A DNA stretch of 64,000 nucleotides from Nocardioides sp. NBC_00368 (GTDB taxonomy: Bacteria; Actinomycetota; Actinomycetes; Propionibacteriales; Nocardioidaceae). The stretch is taken from positions 3,474,501 through 3,538,500 of the forward strand of contig NZ_CP107970.1 of the NCBI RefSeq assembly GCF_036090055.1, read 5' to 3'. The position numbers were made by a program, and so were the translations under genes. Under the pieces are notes generated by a model. That model did not search any database and was not told the DNA's origin. It saw only the letters and a program-made list of their open reading frames with translations. Positions 56,468 to 64,000 of this stretch are shown here, piece by piece (position 1 is the stretch's first letter; every line of letters begins with the position of its first letter).

Positions 56468-57952
56468 TCACGCAGGGTACGCCGCCAGCTCCCCGGCCAG
56501 GTCCGCGTTGGCGCGGCCCTTGACGACGGTGCCTTCGGCCGTGTGCTCGAGGTGGTCGATCTCGCCGTGCTGGTGGATCCGGTTGACCAGGTCGCCGCGC
56601 TCGTACGGAACCAGCGCGGAGAACTCCACGCCCGGCCGCGGCAGGTCGGTCTCGACCGCCTTGATCGCCGCATCGATGCCCTCGCCGGTCTTGGCCGAGA
56701 CCGCGACCGAGTGCGGCTCGGCGCGGAGCAACCGGCTGATCACCAGCGGGTCGGCGATGTCGGCCTTGTTGATCACGACCAGCTCCGGCACGTCGCCGGC
56801 ACCGATCTCGGCGAACACCTCGCGCACCGCGGCCAGCTGGCCCTCGGGGTCGGGGTGGGAGCCGTCGACCACGTGCACGACCAGGTCGGCGTCGGCGACC
56901 TCCTCCAGCGTCGAGCGGAAGGCCTCGACGAGCTGGTGCGGCAGGTGACGTACGAAGCCGACGGTGTCGGACATCGTGTAGACCCGCCCGTCCTCGGTGG
57001 TCGTACGCCGGGTGGTCGGGTCCAGGGTCGCGAAGAGCGCGTCCTCGACGAGCACCCCGGCACCGGTCAACCGGTTGAGCAGCGACGACTTGCCGGCGTT
57101 GGTGTAGCCGGCGATCGCCACCGCGGGGATCTGGTGGCGCTTGCGGTCGGCGCGCTTGGTGTCGCGGGTGCCCTTCATCGCCTTCAGCTCGCGGTTGAGC
57201 TTCGCGATCTTGGTGTTGATCCGGCGACGGTCGGTCTCGATCTTGGTCTCACCGGGACCACGACCACCGATACCGGCACCACCGGCGACCCGGCCACCGG
57301 CCTGGCGGGACAGGTTGCCACCCCAACCACGAAGCCGCTGCTTCATGTAGTTGAGCTGAGCCAGCTCCACCTGCGCCTGACCCTCGCGGGACTTGGCGTG
57401 CTGGGCGAAGATGTCGAGGATCAGGGCGGTCCGGTCGACGACCTTGACCCCGGTGCGGTCCTCCAGGTTTCGCAGCTGCGAAGGCGCCAGCTCGCCGTCG
57501 GCGATCACGGTGTCGGCGCCGGTCGTGGCGACGATCTCCTTGAGCGCCTCGACCTTGCCGCGGCCGATGTAGGTCGCGGGGTCGGGCGCCTGGCGGCGCT
57601 GGTAGATCGCCTCGAGGACCTCGGAACCGGCCGTCTCGGCCAGCAGCGCGAGCTCGGCGAGGGAGTTCTCGGCGTCCGTCTGGGTGCCGCCGGCCCACAC
57701 GCCCACGAGCACCACTCGCTCCAGGCGCAGCTGCCGGTACTCGACCTCGGTGATGTCTTCGAGCTCGGTGCGCAGGCTGGCGACGCGCTTGAGCGCGTGC
57801 CGCTCGGCAAGCTCCATCGCGCCGACGGTCGGATCGTTGTCCTCGGGATCCTCGTCGGCGTAACCACTCTCGAAGCTGTCGTCGAGCGCGTCCCAGTCCT
57901 GGGTGGCCTCGAGCTCGTCAGCGAGTGAGAAATCGTGTGCGTTGTTCGTCAT
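56468..57952 (-). CDS. hflX: Ribosome-associated GTPase HflX
   Basis: A 494-residue protein from ATG 57952. The HflX N-terminal domain contains RVVLVGVWAGGTQTDAENSL and DPATYIGRGKVEALKEIV. The family signature region is RTALILDIFAQHAKSREGQA, MKQRLRGWGGNLSRQAGG and GGRGPGETKIETDRR. The G domain has G1 VAIAGYTNAGKSSLLNRLTG, G3 DTVGF and G4 NKAD. HflX binds the 50S subunit and rescues stalled or heat-damaged ribosomes. TACCCT about 12 bases before the ATG suggests a leaderless transcript. Confidence 0.96.
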   Translation of the reverse strand: MTNNAHDFSLADELEATQDWDALDDSFESGYADEDPEDNDPTVGAMELAERHALKRVASLRTELEDITEVEYRQLRLERVVLVGVWAGGTQTDAENSLAELALLAETAGSEVLEAIYQRRQAPDPATYIGRGKVEALKEIVATTGADTVIADGELAPSQLRNLEDRTGVKVVDRTALILDIFAQHAKSREGQAQVELAQLNYMKQRLRGWGGNLSRQAGGRVAGGAGIGGRGPGETKIETDRRRINTKIAKLNRELKAMKGTRDTKRADRKRHQIPAVAIAGYTNAGKSSLLNRLTGAGVLVEDALFATLDPTTRRTTTEDGRVYTMSDTVGFVRHLPHQLVEAFRSTLEEVADADLVVHVVDGSHPDPEGQLAAVREVFAEIGAGDVPELVVINKADIADPLVISRLLRAEPHSVAVSAKTGEGIDAAIKAVETDLPRPGVEFSALVPYERGDLVNRIHQHGEIDHLEHTAEGTVVKGRANADLAGELAAYPA

Positions 57953-58012
57953 ATACCAACAAGGGTACGGCGCCACACCACCCGGGGGACAATGCTTATC
58001 CAAGAGCGCCCC

Positions 58013-59626
58013 TCAGCGCTGCTCGAGCGCCTCCCGCAGCACGGTCCCGACGTCCTCCGGACGCTCCGCGACGTACGCAGCCCCACCCGTCGCATCGGCG
58101 ATCGCCTGCAGCGCGCCCAGATCGGCGTCGGCGGTGATCCCGATGCCCAGGACGCGGACCGGCCGGCGTGGGTCGGAGGCAGCCTCCAGCTGACGTACGA
58201 GCTCGTCCAGGTCCATCGAACCGGGGTCGTCGTTGGTGCCGTCGGTGAAGAGCAGGACGGTGTTGGAGGCGAGCGGGTCGTAGGAGGCGACCGCCGCCTG
58301 GTAGGCCGCGAGCGCGGTGTCGTGCAGTGCGGTGCCGCCGCCGGTGCGCGCGGTGAGGCCGGCGATCTCCTCGCGCAGCTGTGCGCGCTGGTCCTTCGAG
58401 GCCAGCTGGCGGGTCGGGACGAGCACGGTGTGGTCGGCGGGATCGCCCTCGGCCGCCTCGGAGAAGGCCCACAGCCCGACCGCGGCGCCACCCGGGAGGA
58501 GCTCGACGGCCTCCGACGCCGCCGCCTGGGTGAGCTGGAGACGGGTCGTCCCGGAACCGGTCTGCCAGGCCATCGACCCGGAGACGTCGACGACTGCGAT
58601 CGTCCGGGTCGGCCGCAGCTTGGCGTCCCACTCGGCAGCGGCGTTGGTCACGCTCGCCGCGTCCACCCGGGTGTAGGCACCGACGGTGGGCGACGGCTTG
58701 CCGGCACCGGTGGTGCGGAACCCGGCCTGGGTCAGCGCGGTGTCGGCCGCGCCGCTGTCGAGCACACGGGCGAAGCTGGTGATGGACTCGGCGATCGCGT
58801 TGCGGCGGGAGGAGTCGGCGGTGATCAGGACCGGGTAGTCGAGGACCACCGTGCCCTCCTTGGGCGCCGCGGCCTTCAGCATCGGCGCGTACGTCGACCA
58901 CTGCTGCTCGCTGGTCGCGGTCACCCCGCTCATGACGGTCTGCAGCTCGGCCAGGCGGCCCGAATCTGTCGGCGCGGCAGCCTCGTCGCCGGAGGCGATC
59001 CGCTCGCCGTACGGCTCCAGCCTGGCCTCTCTCGCCGGCTTCGCCTGGCCGGCGACCACCGTGCCGAGGGCGCTCATCATCCGCTGGGGGTCGCCGATCA
59101 GCAGGTCGTCCTCGGCGAACGCCTCGGCGTAGGAGGTGCGGGCGAGCCCGTCGCCGGAGACGAGCACGACCGGCGAGGAGGCCATCGAGGCCCGCAGCGT
59201 CACCGGCTCGGTCGCCGGCGTGATCCGGTCGAGCCATACGGAGGAGTCGGGGATCCACACGTCGGGCAGCTCGCCGCCGAGCGCCATCGGCTGGAGGACC
59301 TGGTCGGCCTTGGTCGCCTCGACCTCGATCTGGCCGCAGCCGGCGTCCTCGAGGATGTTGCCGACCACGGTCGCCGCCTCGGGGGCCACCGCGACCGTCA
59401 TCTGCGGGCCCAGGCAGGTCCGCTCGCTGCTCGAGCCCGCCTTGCCCTCGGCGACCAGCGCGGTCGCGAGCAGGCACAGCGCCAAGACGCCGGCGGCACC
59501 GGCGATCACACCGACCGTCTCCCGGGTGAACCGCGGTTCCCTCGTGGGCTCGGTCGGCCCGGCGGGCGCCTCGGGCTCGATGATCGCGAGCGCCTTCGAC
59601 GTACCGGTGTCCGCCTTATCGGACAT
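58013..59626 (-). CDS. VWA-domain protein with substrate-binding-like extracellular part
   Basis: A 537-residue protein from ATG 59626, preceded by GGGGAG. The cytosolic start leads to one helix (GVIAGAAGVLALCLLATALV, residues ~37-56). Residues ~70-320 resemble a periplasmic solute-binding fold (MTVAVAPEAATVVGNILEDA, LPDVWIPDSSVWLDRI). The VWA domain follows from ~345: TIAVVDVSGSMAWQTGSG contains the MIDAS DxSGS, later TGGGTALHDTALAAYQAAV and VLLFTDGTNDD. VWA domains bind ligands through a divalent ion. Role unknown. Confidence 0.85.
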   Translation of the reverse strand: MSDKADTGTSKALAIIEPEAPAGPTEPTREPRFTRETVGVIAGAAGVLALCLLATALVAEGKAGSSSERTCLGPQMTVAVAPEAATVVGNILEDAGCGQIEVEATKADQVLQPMALGGELPDVWIPDSSVWLDRITPATEPVTLRASMASSPVVLVSGDGLARTSYAEAFAEDDLLIGDPQRMMSALGTVVAGQAKPAREARLEPYGERIASGDEAAAPTDSGRLAELQTVMSGVTATSEQQWSTYAPMLKAAAPKEGTVVLDYPVLITADSSRRNAIAESITSFARVLDSGAADTALTQAGFRTTGAGKPSPTVGAYTRVDAASVTNAAAEWDAKLRPTRTIAVVDVSGSMAWQTGSGTTRLQLTQAAASEAVELLPGGAAVGLWAFSEAAEGDPADHTVLVPTRQLASKDQRAQLREEIAGLTARTGGGTALHDTALAAYQAAVASYDPLASNTVLLFTDGTNDDPGSMDLDELVRQLEAASDPRRPVRVLGIGITADADLGALQAIADATGGAAYVAERPEDVGTVLREALEQR

Positions 59627-59745
59627 GCGAACTCCCCTAGCTCCGACATCCGCAGAGCGGTCTGAACGGTCCGCGGCTGGCGCACACATTAGCGGTGCGC
59701 CAGCCGTCGGGGTACTACCTGCGTCCTGTTACCAGTTGCGTCCGG

Positions 59746-60522
59746 TCACTTCGGTGGCATCCGGATGCCGCCGTCGACCCGGATGGTCTCGCCGTTCATG
59801 TAGTCGTTGGTCAGGCACTCCACGACCATGCTCGCCAGCTCCTCGGGCACGCCGAGGCGGTGCGGGAACAGCACGCTCTCGCCGAGCTTGGCCTTGAACG
59901 CCTCCGACTCGGGGCCCTCGCCGTAGATCGGGGTGTCGATCAGCCCCGGGGCGACGGTGTTGACCCGGATGCCGACCGCGGCGAGGTCGCGCGCGAGCGG
60001 AAGGGTGAGCCCGACGACGCCGCCCTTGGACGAGGAGTAGGACACCTGCCCGATCTGGCCGTCGAAGGCGGCCACACTGGCCAGGTTGACGATGGCGCCC
60101 CGCTGCCCGTTGGCGTCGGGCTCGTTGCGGCTGATGTAGGTCGCCGCCTGGCGGCACATGTCGAAGGTGCCGATCAGGTTGATCGCGATGACCTTCTTGT
60201 ACGCGTCCAGGTCGTGCGCCGACCCGATCTGACCGTCACGCCCGATGGTGCGCTGCGCCCACCCGATCCCGGCCGAGTTGACCACCGCCTTCAGCGGCGC
60301 GATCTCCACGGCCCTCTCCACGGCGTTGGTGATCTGGTCGGTGTCGGTGACGTCAACGGGCACGAACAGCCCCTTGATCTCCTCCGCCAGGGCCTCGCCC
60401 TTGTCCTTCTGCATGTCCGCGACGATGACCGTCGCACCCTTGGCCGCCAGCGCCCGGGCCGTTGCCGCCCCGATTCCGCTGGCCGCTCCGGTCACGATCG
60501 CTGTGCTGTCAGTCAACTCCAT
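59746..60522 (-). CDS. Short-chain dehydrogenase/reductase, HSD10-like
   Basis: A 258-residue protein starting MELTDSTAIVTGAASGIGAA, with the TGxxxGIG cofactor loop. LKAVVNSAGIGWAQ, GAIVNLASVAAFDGQIGQVS and YSSSKGGVVGLTLPLARDLA supply the Ser-Tyr-x3-Lys catalytic set. VNTVAPGLIDTP and the C-terminal TIRVDGGIRMPP complete the classical SDR pattern. Similarity to 3-hydroxyacyl-CoA dehydrogenase type 2 suggests fatty-acid oxidation. A short inverted repeat ACCACC-N5-GGTGGT lies upstream (60542-60558). ATG 60534 is an alternative start. Confidence 0.9.
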   Translation of the reverse strand: MELTDSTAIVTGAASGIGAATARALAAKGATVIVADMQKDKGEALAEEIKGLFVPVDVTDTDQITNAVERAVEIAPLKAVVNSAGIGWAQRTIGRDGQIGSAHDLDAYKKVIAINLIGTFDMCRQAATYISRNEPDANGQRGAIVNLASVAAFDGQIGQVSYSSSKGGVVGLTLPLARDLAAVGIRVNTVAPGLIDTPIYGEGPESEAFKAKLGESVLFPHRLGVPEELASMVVECLTNDYMNGETIRVDGGIRMPPK

Positions 60523-60581
60523 GGGCAGCACCATAGACGTGACCACCCTCACGGTGGTGAATACCCGTTAACCGTCTCGTC

Positions 60582-60687
60582 GAAACTGTAGTTGTGGCGG
60601 GCCGAAACTGCAGATATGGGCGGCGAAAGTAGAGGTTCGTCACCCACAACTACAGACTCGGCCCGCCATTTCTGCAGTCTCGGCGGG
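60582..60687. repeat. Cluster of direct and inverted copies of a ~20-bp repeat
   Basis: GAAACTGTAGTTGTGGCGGG (60582-60601) is followed by GAAACTGCAGATATGGGCGG (60604-60623). Then come inverted copies: CCACAACTACAG (60644-60655) and GGCCCGCCATTTCTGCAGT (60660-60678). The arms can pair as 12-bp and 10-bp helices in interleaved order. The cluster sits between the SDR start and the dapF 3' end and may terminate dapF-side transcription or be an extragenic palindromic element. Confidence 0.7.
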
Positions 60688-60692
60688 GAGGG

Positions 60693-61544
60693 TCAGAGGG
60701 AGGTGGTGCCTTCAGCGACCAGGATCGCCGGTCCGGTGAGCAGAACGCGGTCGTCGGTCGTCCAGGTGACGTGGAGCGTTCCGCCCGGCACATCCACCCG
60801 GTACGTCACATCGGCATCGCGCGCGATCGCGAGGCCGTCGGCCTCGGCGGCCGCGACCATCACCGCACACGCCCCGGTGCCGCAGGAGCGGGTCTCGCCG
60901 GCGCCGCGCTCGTAGACCCGCATGGCGACGTGACGCTCGGCGACGCGTACGAAGAACTCCACGTTGACCCCGTGCGGATAGACGGTCTCGTCGAAGATCG
61001 GGGAGTCGTAGAGGTCGCCGACCGGGCCGTGGGGGTCGATCGACTCGACCTCGGCGGCAGCGTGCGGGTTGCCCATGTCGACGTTGCACGCCGACCAGAA
61101 GTGGTGGGCGACGGTGACCTGGGTCGACCCGAGCAGCTTCGGCGAGCCCAGATCGGCCGTCCAGACGTCCCCCTCCGCGCGCAGGGTCTTGTCGCCGGCG
61201 CGCGTGGCGAAGGTGACCTCGTCACCGGCGAGCCCGGCAGAACGCAGATATTCCGCGAAGACGCGGGTGCCGTTGCCGCACATCTCGGCCAGGGTGCCGT
61301 CGGCGTTGCGGTAGTCCATGAACCACTCGGCGTCGCTCGCCGGCCGGTCCGCACCGGTGTAGGCGGAGGTGCGGATCACCCGCAGGATCCCATCGGCACC
61401 GATCCCGGCGCGACGGTCGCACAGGGCCCGGACCCGCGCGACCATCTCGTCCTCGGAGAGGGCGCCGTGCACCGAGCCGTCGAGGTCGGGCAGCAGCACG
61501 AAGTCGTTCTCCGTGCCGTGGCCCTTGAGGTAGGAGTAGGTCAT
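60693..61544 (-). CDS. dapF: Diaminopimelate epimerase
   Basis: A 283-residue protein from ATG 61544. It has YLKGHGTENDFVLLPDLDG, the active-site loop DGTLAEMCGNGTRVFAEYL with one catalytic Cys, NVDMGNPHAA, and AGETRSCGTGACAVMVAA with the second Cys. It converts LL- to meso-diaminopimelate for lysine and peptidoglycan synthesis. Its start overlaps the stop of the PPOX flavoprotein gene by one base, within a run that begins at miaA. Confidence 0.96.
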   Translation of the reverse strand: MTYSYLKGHGTENDFVLLPDLDGSVHGALSEDEMVARVRALCDRRAGIGADGILRVIRTSAYTGADRPASDAEWFMDYRNADGTLAEMCGNGTRVFAEYLRSAGLAGDEVTFATRAGDKTLRAEGDVWTADLGSPKLLGSTQVTVAHHFWSACNVDMGNPHAAAEVESIDPHGPVGDLYDSPIFDETVYPHGVNVEFFVRVAERHVAMRVYERGAGETRSCGTGACAVMVAAAEADGLAIARDADVTYRVDVPGGTLHVTWTTDDRVLLTGPAILVAEGTTSL

Positions 61545-62173
61545 CAGTAGAGGTACTTCGAGTAGACGTCGGTGCGGTAGTAGTCCTCCATCTCCGCCAG
61601 CGTGCGCGGGTCGTTCTCGACCTGCTTGGCGATGACCGCGCGCTTGGGGAGGTGGTCGGGGTTCCAGGTCTCCGGGTCCCACAGGCCAGAGCGCAGGAAC
61701 GCCTTGGCGCAGTGGAAGAAGATGTCGTCGATCTCGACGACCAGGGCGAGGATCGGCCGCTTGCCCTTCACGGCCATCTCGTCGAAGAACGGCGCGTGCG
61801 AGACCAGCCGGGCACGGCCGTTGATCCGCAGCGTGTCACCCCGGCCGGGGATCAGGAAGTTGAGCCCGACGTGCGGGTTGGAGAGCACGTTGCGGTAGCC
61901 GTCGACCCGCTTGTTGCCCGGTCGCTCGGCGATCGCGATCGTCTTGTCGTCGATGACGTGCACCAGCGACCCGGCCGGATCCCCCTTGGGCGAGGCGTCG
62001 CAGTTGCCGTCGGCGTCGGAGGTCGCGAGCACGCAGAACGGCGTCGCGGCGAGCCACTCCCGGTCGATGTCGAGGAGCGCCGGACGCCCCTTGGTCGCCG
62101 CCCGCTCGTGCGGCGTGCCGACCACGCCGACGAGCTCCTCGAGCGTGCTGATCTCAGTCCAGGTAGGGGTCAC
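61544..62173 (-). CDS. Pyridoxamine 5'-phosphate oxidase-fold flavoprotein
   Basis: A 209-residue protein. The split-barrel fold is seen in FCVLATSDADGNCDASPKGD, VHVIDDKTIAIAERPGNKRV, LSNPHVGLNFLIPGRGDTLR and ARLVSHAPFFDEM. The C-terminus has ALVVEIDDIFFHCAKAFLRS. It matches the MSMEG_1061-type FMN-dependent PPOX proteins as I recall them; they bind FMN or F420, with unknown substrate. It overlaps genes on both sides (dapF by one base, the AraC-DinB gene by four). Confidence 0.85.
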   Translation of the reverse strand: MTPTWTEISTLEELVGVVGTPHERAATKGRPALLDIDREWLAATPFCVLATSDADGNCDASPKGDPAGSLVHVIDDKTIAIAERPGNKRVDGYRNVLSNPHVGLNFLIPGRGDTLRINGRARLVSHAPFFDEMAVKGKRPILALVVEIDDIFFHCAKAFLRSGLWDPETWNPDHLPKRAVIAKQVENDPRTLAEMEDYYRTDVYSKYLY

Positions 62174-63111
62174 TGCCCCAGCGTACGAGGCGGCACCTCG
62201 CCGCGGCGAGCCCGCAGCCAGTCGATCGGGTCACCCCGGTCGACCTCGACGCCGGCCATCCGGAGCATCATCCGGGCCAGCAGACGCCGGTGGGCTGCGT
62301 ACGTCAGGACGTGGGCGACCACCGACCCCATCTGAAAGCTCTCCGGCGGCTCGCACAGGGCGTCCACGAGCCGGTCCTCCCAGGCCCCGCGCCGCTCGAT
62401 GTCGCGGACGACCGCGAGCCAGCGTGCGGCCACGGACTCGTGGCGCTCGATCAGCGCGGCGACGTCGTCGGAATGGCGCCGGACAGGCATCGAGAGCCCC
62501 TCGATGGAGGCCACCCAGCACTCCTTGGCCCACACGGTCGCCTCGAGGACCTGGCGCAGAGACTCCTCCGGCCCGTCCCACGGCAGCACCTCGTGGCCCG
62601 GCAGCCGCACCCCGGTGAGCACCTCCTCGGGCAGGCCCTTGGCCAGATCGAGCAGCGCCCGGGTGTCGTCGACGTCGTGCATCACCAGCTGCTCGGTCAG
62701 CGGCGCGAGCACCCGTTCCTGGGAGTCGACCCACAGCGACTCGGGCGGGTGGAAGTGGATCCCGTTCGGCGCGGGCAGCCAGTGGCTGACGGCGGCCGTG
62801 CTCGGCGGGTGCCCGAACGCCTTCGCATAGGCCCGCGAGAACCCTTCGACCGACTCGTATCCGGCTGCCCAGGCCGCGTCGGTCACGGTGCCGCCGTGCT
62901 GCAGCTGCCAGGCAGCCCGCTCCAGCATCACCCGCCGTCGCATCGCCACCGGCGGCTCGCCCGCACCGCGGGAGAGGAGCCGGTTGAAGTGGTAGGGCGA
63001 GGTGTAGGCGTCACCCGCCATCTGAGCCAGCGTGCGAGGCTCCCCCTCGTCGGCGCCGTCGAGCACGGCGTCCAGCAGCTCCCGCAGGCGGTCCCGCACG
63101 TGTTCGCTCAC
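62170..63111 (-). CDS. AraC-type HTH protein with DinB-like C-terminal domain
   Basis: A 313-residue protein from GTG 63111, which overlaps the miaA stop (GTGA). The N-terminal ~110 residues are an AraC-type double HTH: RTLAQMAGDAYTSPYHFNRL, AWQLQHGGTVTDAAWAAGYE, SVEGFSRAYAKAFGHPPST. The rest resembles a DinB/DUF664 four-helix domain (LTEQLVMHDVDDTRALLDLA, ATVWAKECWVASIEGLSMP, FQMGSVVAHVLTYAAHRRLL), including His residues suited to metal binding. HTH at the N-terminus is the reverse of most AraC regulators. Signal unknown. Confidence 0.85.
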   Translation of the reverse strand: MSEHVRDRLRELLDAVLDGADEGEPRTLAQMAGDAYTSPYHFNRLLSRGAGEPPVAMRRRVMLERAAWQLQHGGTVTDAAWAAGYESVEGFSRAYAKAFGHPPSTAAVSHWLPAPNGIHFHPPESLWVDSQERVLAPLTEQLVMHDVDDTRALLDLAKGLPEEVLTGVRLPGHEVLPWDGPEESLRQVLEATVWAKECWVASIEGLSMPVRRHSDDVAALIERHESVAARWLAVVRDIERRGAWEDRLVDALCEPPESFQMGSVVAHVLTYAAHRRLLARMMLRMAGVEVDRGDPIDWLRARRGEVPPRTLGQ

Positions 63112-64000
63112 AGCGCCACCGCCCGCACCGCCGCGACGGCCTTCTCGAGACGGGACGGGTCGTCGTAGGAGACCCACACGACCCGCGGATCCTTGCGGAA
63201 CCAGGCGTCCTGACGCCGGGCGAACTGCCGGGTCCTGATCGCGGTCCGCTCCATGGCCTCCTCCAGGGTCATCTCTCCGGAGAGGTACGCGGCGACCTCG
63301 TTGTAGCCGATGGCCTTCGCCGCGGTCCGCGACCGTCCGAGTCCCGCCTCCAGGAGCCGGGCGACCTCATCGACGAACCCGGCCTCGAACATCTCCGCGA
63401 CGCGTTGCCGGATGCGTACGTCCAGGGCGTCGCGGGAGATGTCGACGCCGATCTGGATGGAGGCCGGGTCCTCGTAGACCTGCTCGGGCAGCCGCGCACT
63501 GAACGGCTCGCCGGTCAGCTCGATGACCTCCAGGGCGCGTACGACGCGACGGCCGTTGTCGACCTCGATCCGCTCTGCCGCCACCGGGTCAAGGGCTCGC
63601 AGTCGGTCGTGAAGTGCCTTCTCACCTGCGGTTTCGAGCTCCTTCTCCAGGCGCTCCCGCACCTCGGTCGAGGTCCCGGGGAACTCGAACCGATCCAGGA
63701 TCGCTCGGGTGTAGAGAGCGCTGCCGCCGACCAGCACGGGCGTCTTCCCGGCCTCGCGGAGCGTCGCGATCCGCTCGCGCGCCAGCCGTTGGAAGTCGGC
63801 GACGGAGGCCGGCTCGGCGATGTCGAGCAGGTCCAGCAGATGGTGCGGGATCCCGCGCCGCCCGGCGACCGGGAGCTTCGCGGTTCCGACGTCCATGCCG
63901 CGGTAGACCTGCATCGCGTCGGTGTTGATGATCTCGCCGCCGAGGGTCTCGGCGAGGTCCAGCGAGAGTGACGTCTTGCCCGCCGCGGTGGCTCCCACGA
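63108..64000 (-). CDS. miaA: tRNA dimethylallyltransferase, 5' end cut by the window
   Basis: At least 297 codons are present. The visible N-terminus VGATAAGKTSLSLDLAE is the P-loop, so only a few residues are missing. It has INTDAMQVYRGMDVGTAKLP (catalytic Asp), VPHH-like IPHHLLDLLDIAEPASVADF, VLVGGSALYTRAILDRFEFP, and AKAIGYNEVAAYLSGEMTLE with RTRQFARRQDAWFRKDPRVV. MiaA transfers a dimethylallyl group to A37 of tRNAs reading UNN codons. It is the first visible gene of the miaA, AraC-DinB, PPOX, dapF run, all overlapping. Confidence 0.96.
   Translation of the reverse strand, partial: VGATAAGKTSLSLDLAETLGGEIINTDAMQVYRGMDVGTAKLPVAGRRGIPHHLLDLLDIAEPASVADFQRLARERIATLREAGKTPVLVGGSALYTRAILDRFEFPGTSTEVRERLEKELETAGEKALHDRLRALDPVAAERIEVDNGRRVVRALEVIELTGEPFSARLPEQVYEDPASIQIGVDISRDALDVRIRQRVAEMFEAGFVDEVARLLEAGLGRSRTAAKAIGYNEVAAYLSGEMTLEEAMERTAIRTRQFARRQDAWFRKDPRVVWVSYDDPSRLEKAVAAVRAVAL

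Noticed and set aside
1..64000. CRISPR arrays, tRNA or rRNA genes
   Set aside because: No regularly spaced repeats and no recognisable tRNA cloverleaf or rRNA sequence were found while reading. A dedicated scan such as tRNAscan-SE or a CRISPR finder would be decisive.

Overview
The window is about 64 kb of high-GC DNA from an actinomycete. Long antisense open frames, GTG starts, several likely leaderless genes and the block miaA, dapF, hflX, lexA, nrdR, nrdJ are typical of that phylum. The set nrdR-nrdJ, a LysM gene beside lexA, SigK/RskA and the sequence style suggest the Nocardioidaceae (Nocardioides-like). That family-level placement is inference.

Layout. Positions 1-10.6 kb are accessory: the start of a secreted subtilisin-type protease, an S1-like coiled-coil protein facing a TOPRIM protein, a HTH/Fic-like toxin-antitoxin pair with a large palindromic operator, a membrane protein, a nucleoside-kinase-like ATPase, and a five-gene operon resembling type VII secretion (WXG100-like) substrates. 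That operon lies between a short copy of a lacI 5' end and a longer, frameshifted lacI pseudogene. Positions 10.6-22.6 kb hold a large defence island of the Z1/MORC restriction-modification type: a PD-(D/E)XK nuclease, a C5 DNA methyltransferase fused to an endonuclease-III-like iron-sulfur domain, Vsr, two different GHKL ATPases, two poorly known proteins, a DUF4420-type PD-(D/E)XK protein and a Z1 helicase-like ATPase. Positions 23.2-27 kb hold a TrbL-like membrane protein ending in a Tox-REase-5-like toxin domain, its probable immunity gene and an HNH endonuclease.

Positions 27-43.5 kb mix regulation and envelope functions: a divergent AraC regulator/methyltransferase pair, a fusion of DUF429 with a RelA/SpoT synthetase domain, a molybdopterin oxidoreductase with fasciclin lipoprotein, SigK and RskA, a carboxyethylornithine-synthase-like enzyme, a NPP1-type secreted protein, two decayed genes, and a CsoR/CstR-like repressor facing an MMPL exporter across two G/C-tract operators.

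Positions 43.7-64 kb look like conserved chromosome: nrdJ and nrdR with paired NrdR boxes, lexA and a divergent LysM gene separated by four SOS boxes, phoD, a metalloprotease, dinG, a GDSL lipoprotein, hflX, a VWA protein, a short-chain dehydrogenase, dapF, a PPOX flavoprotein, an AraC-DinB regulator and miaA (cut by the window end). No tRNA, rRNA or CRISPR array was recognised.
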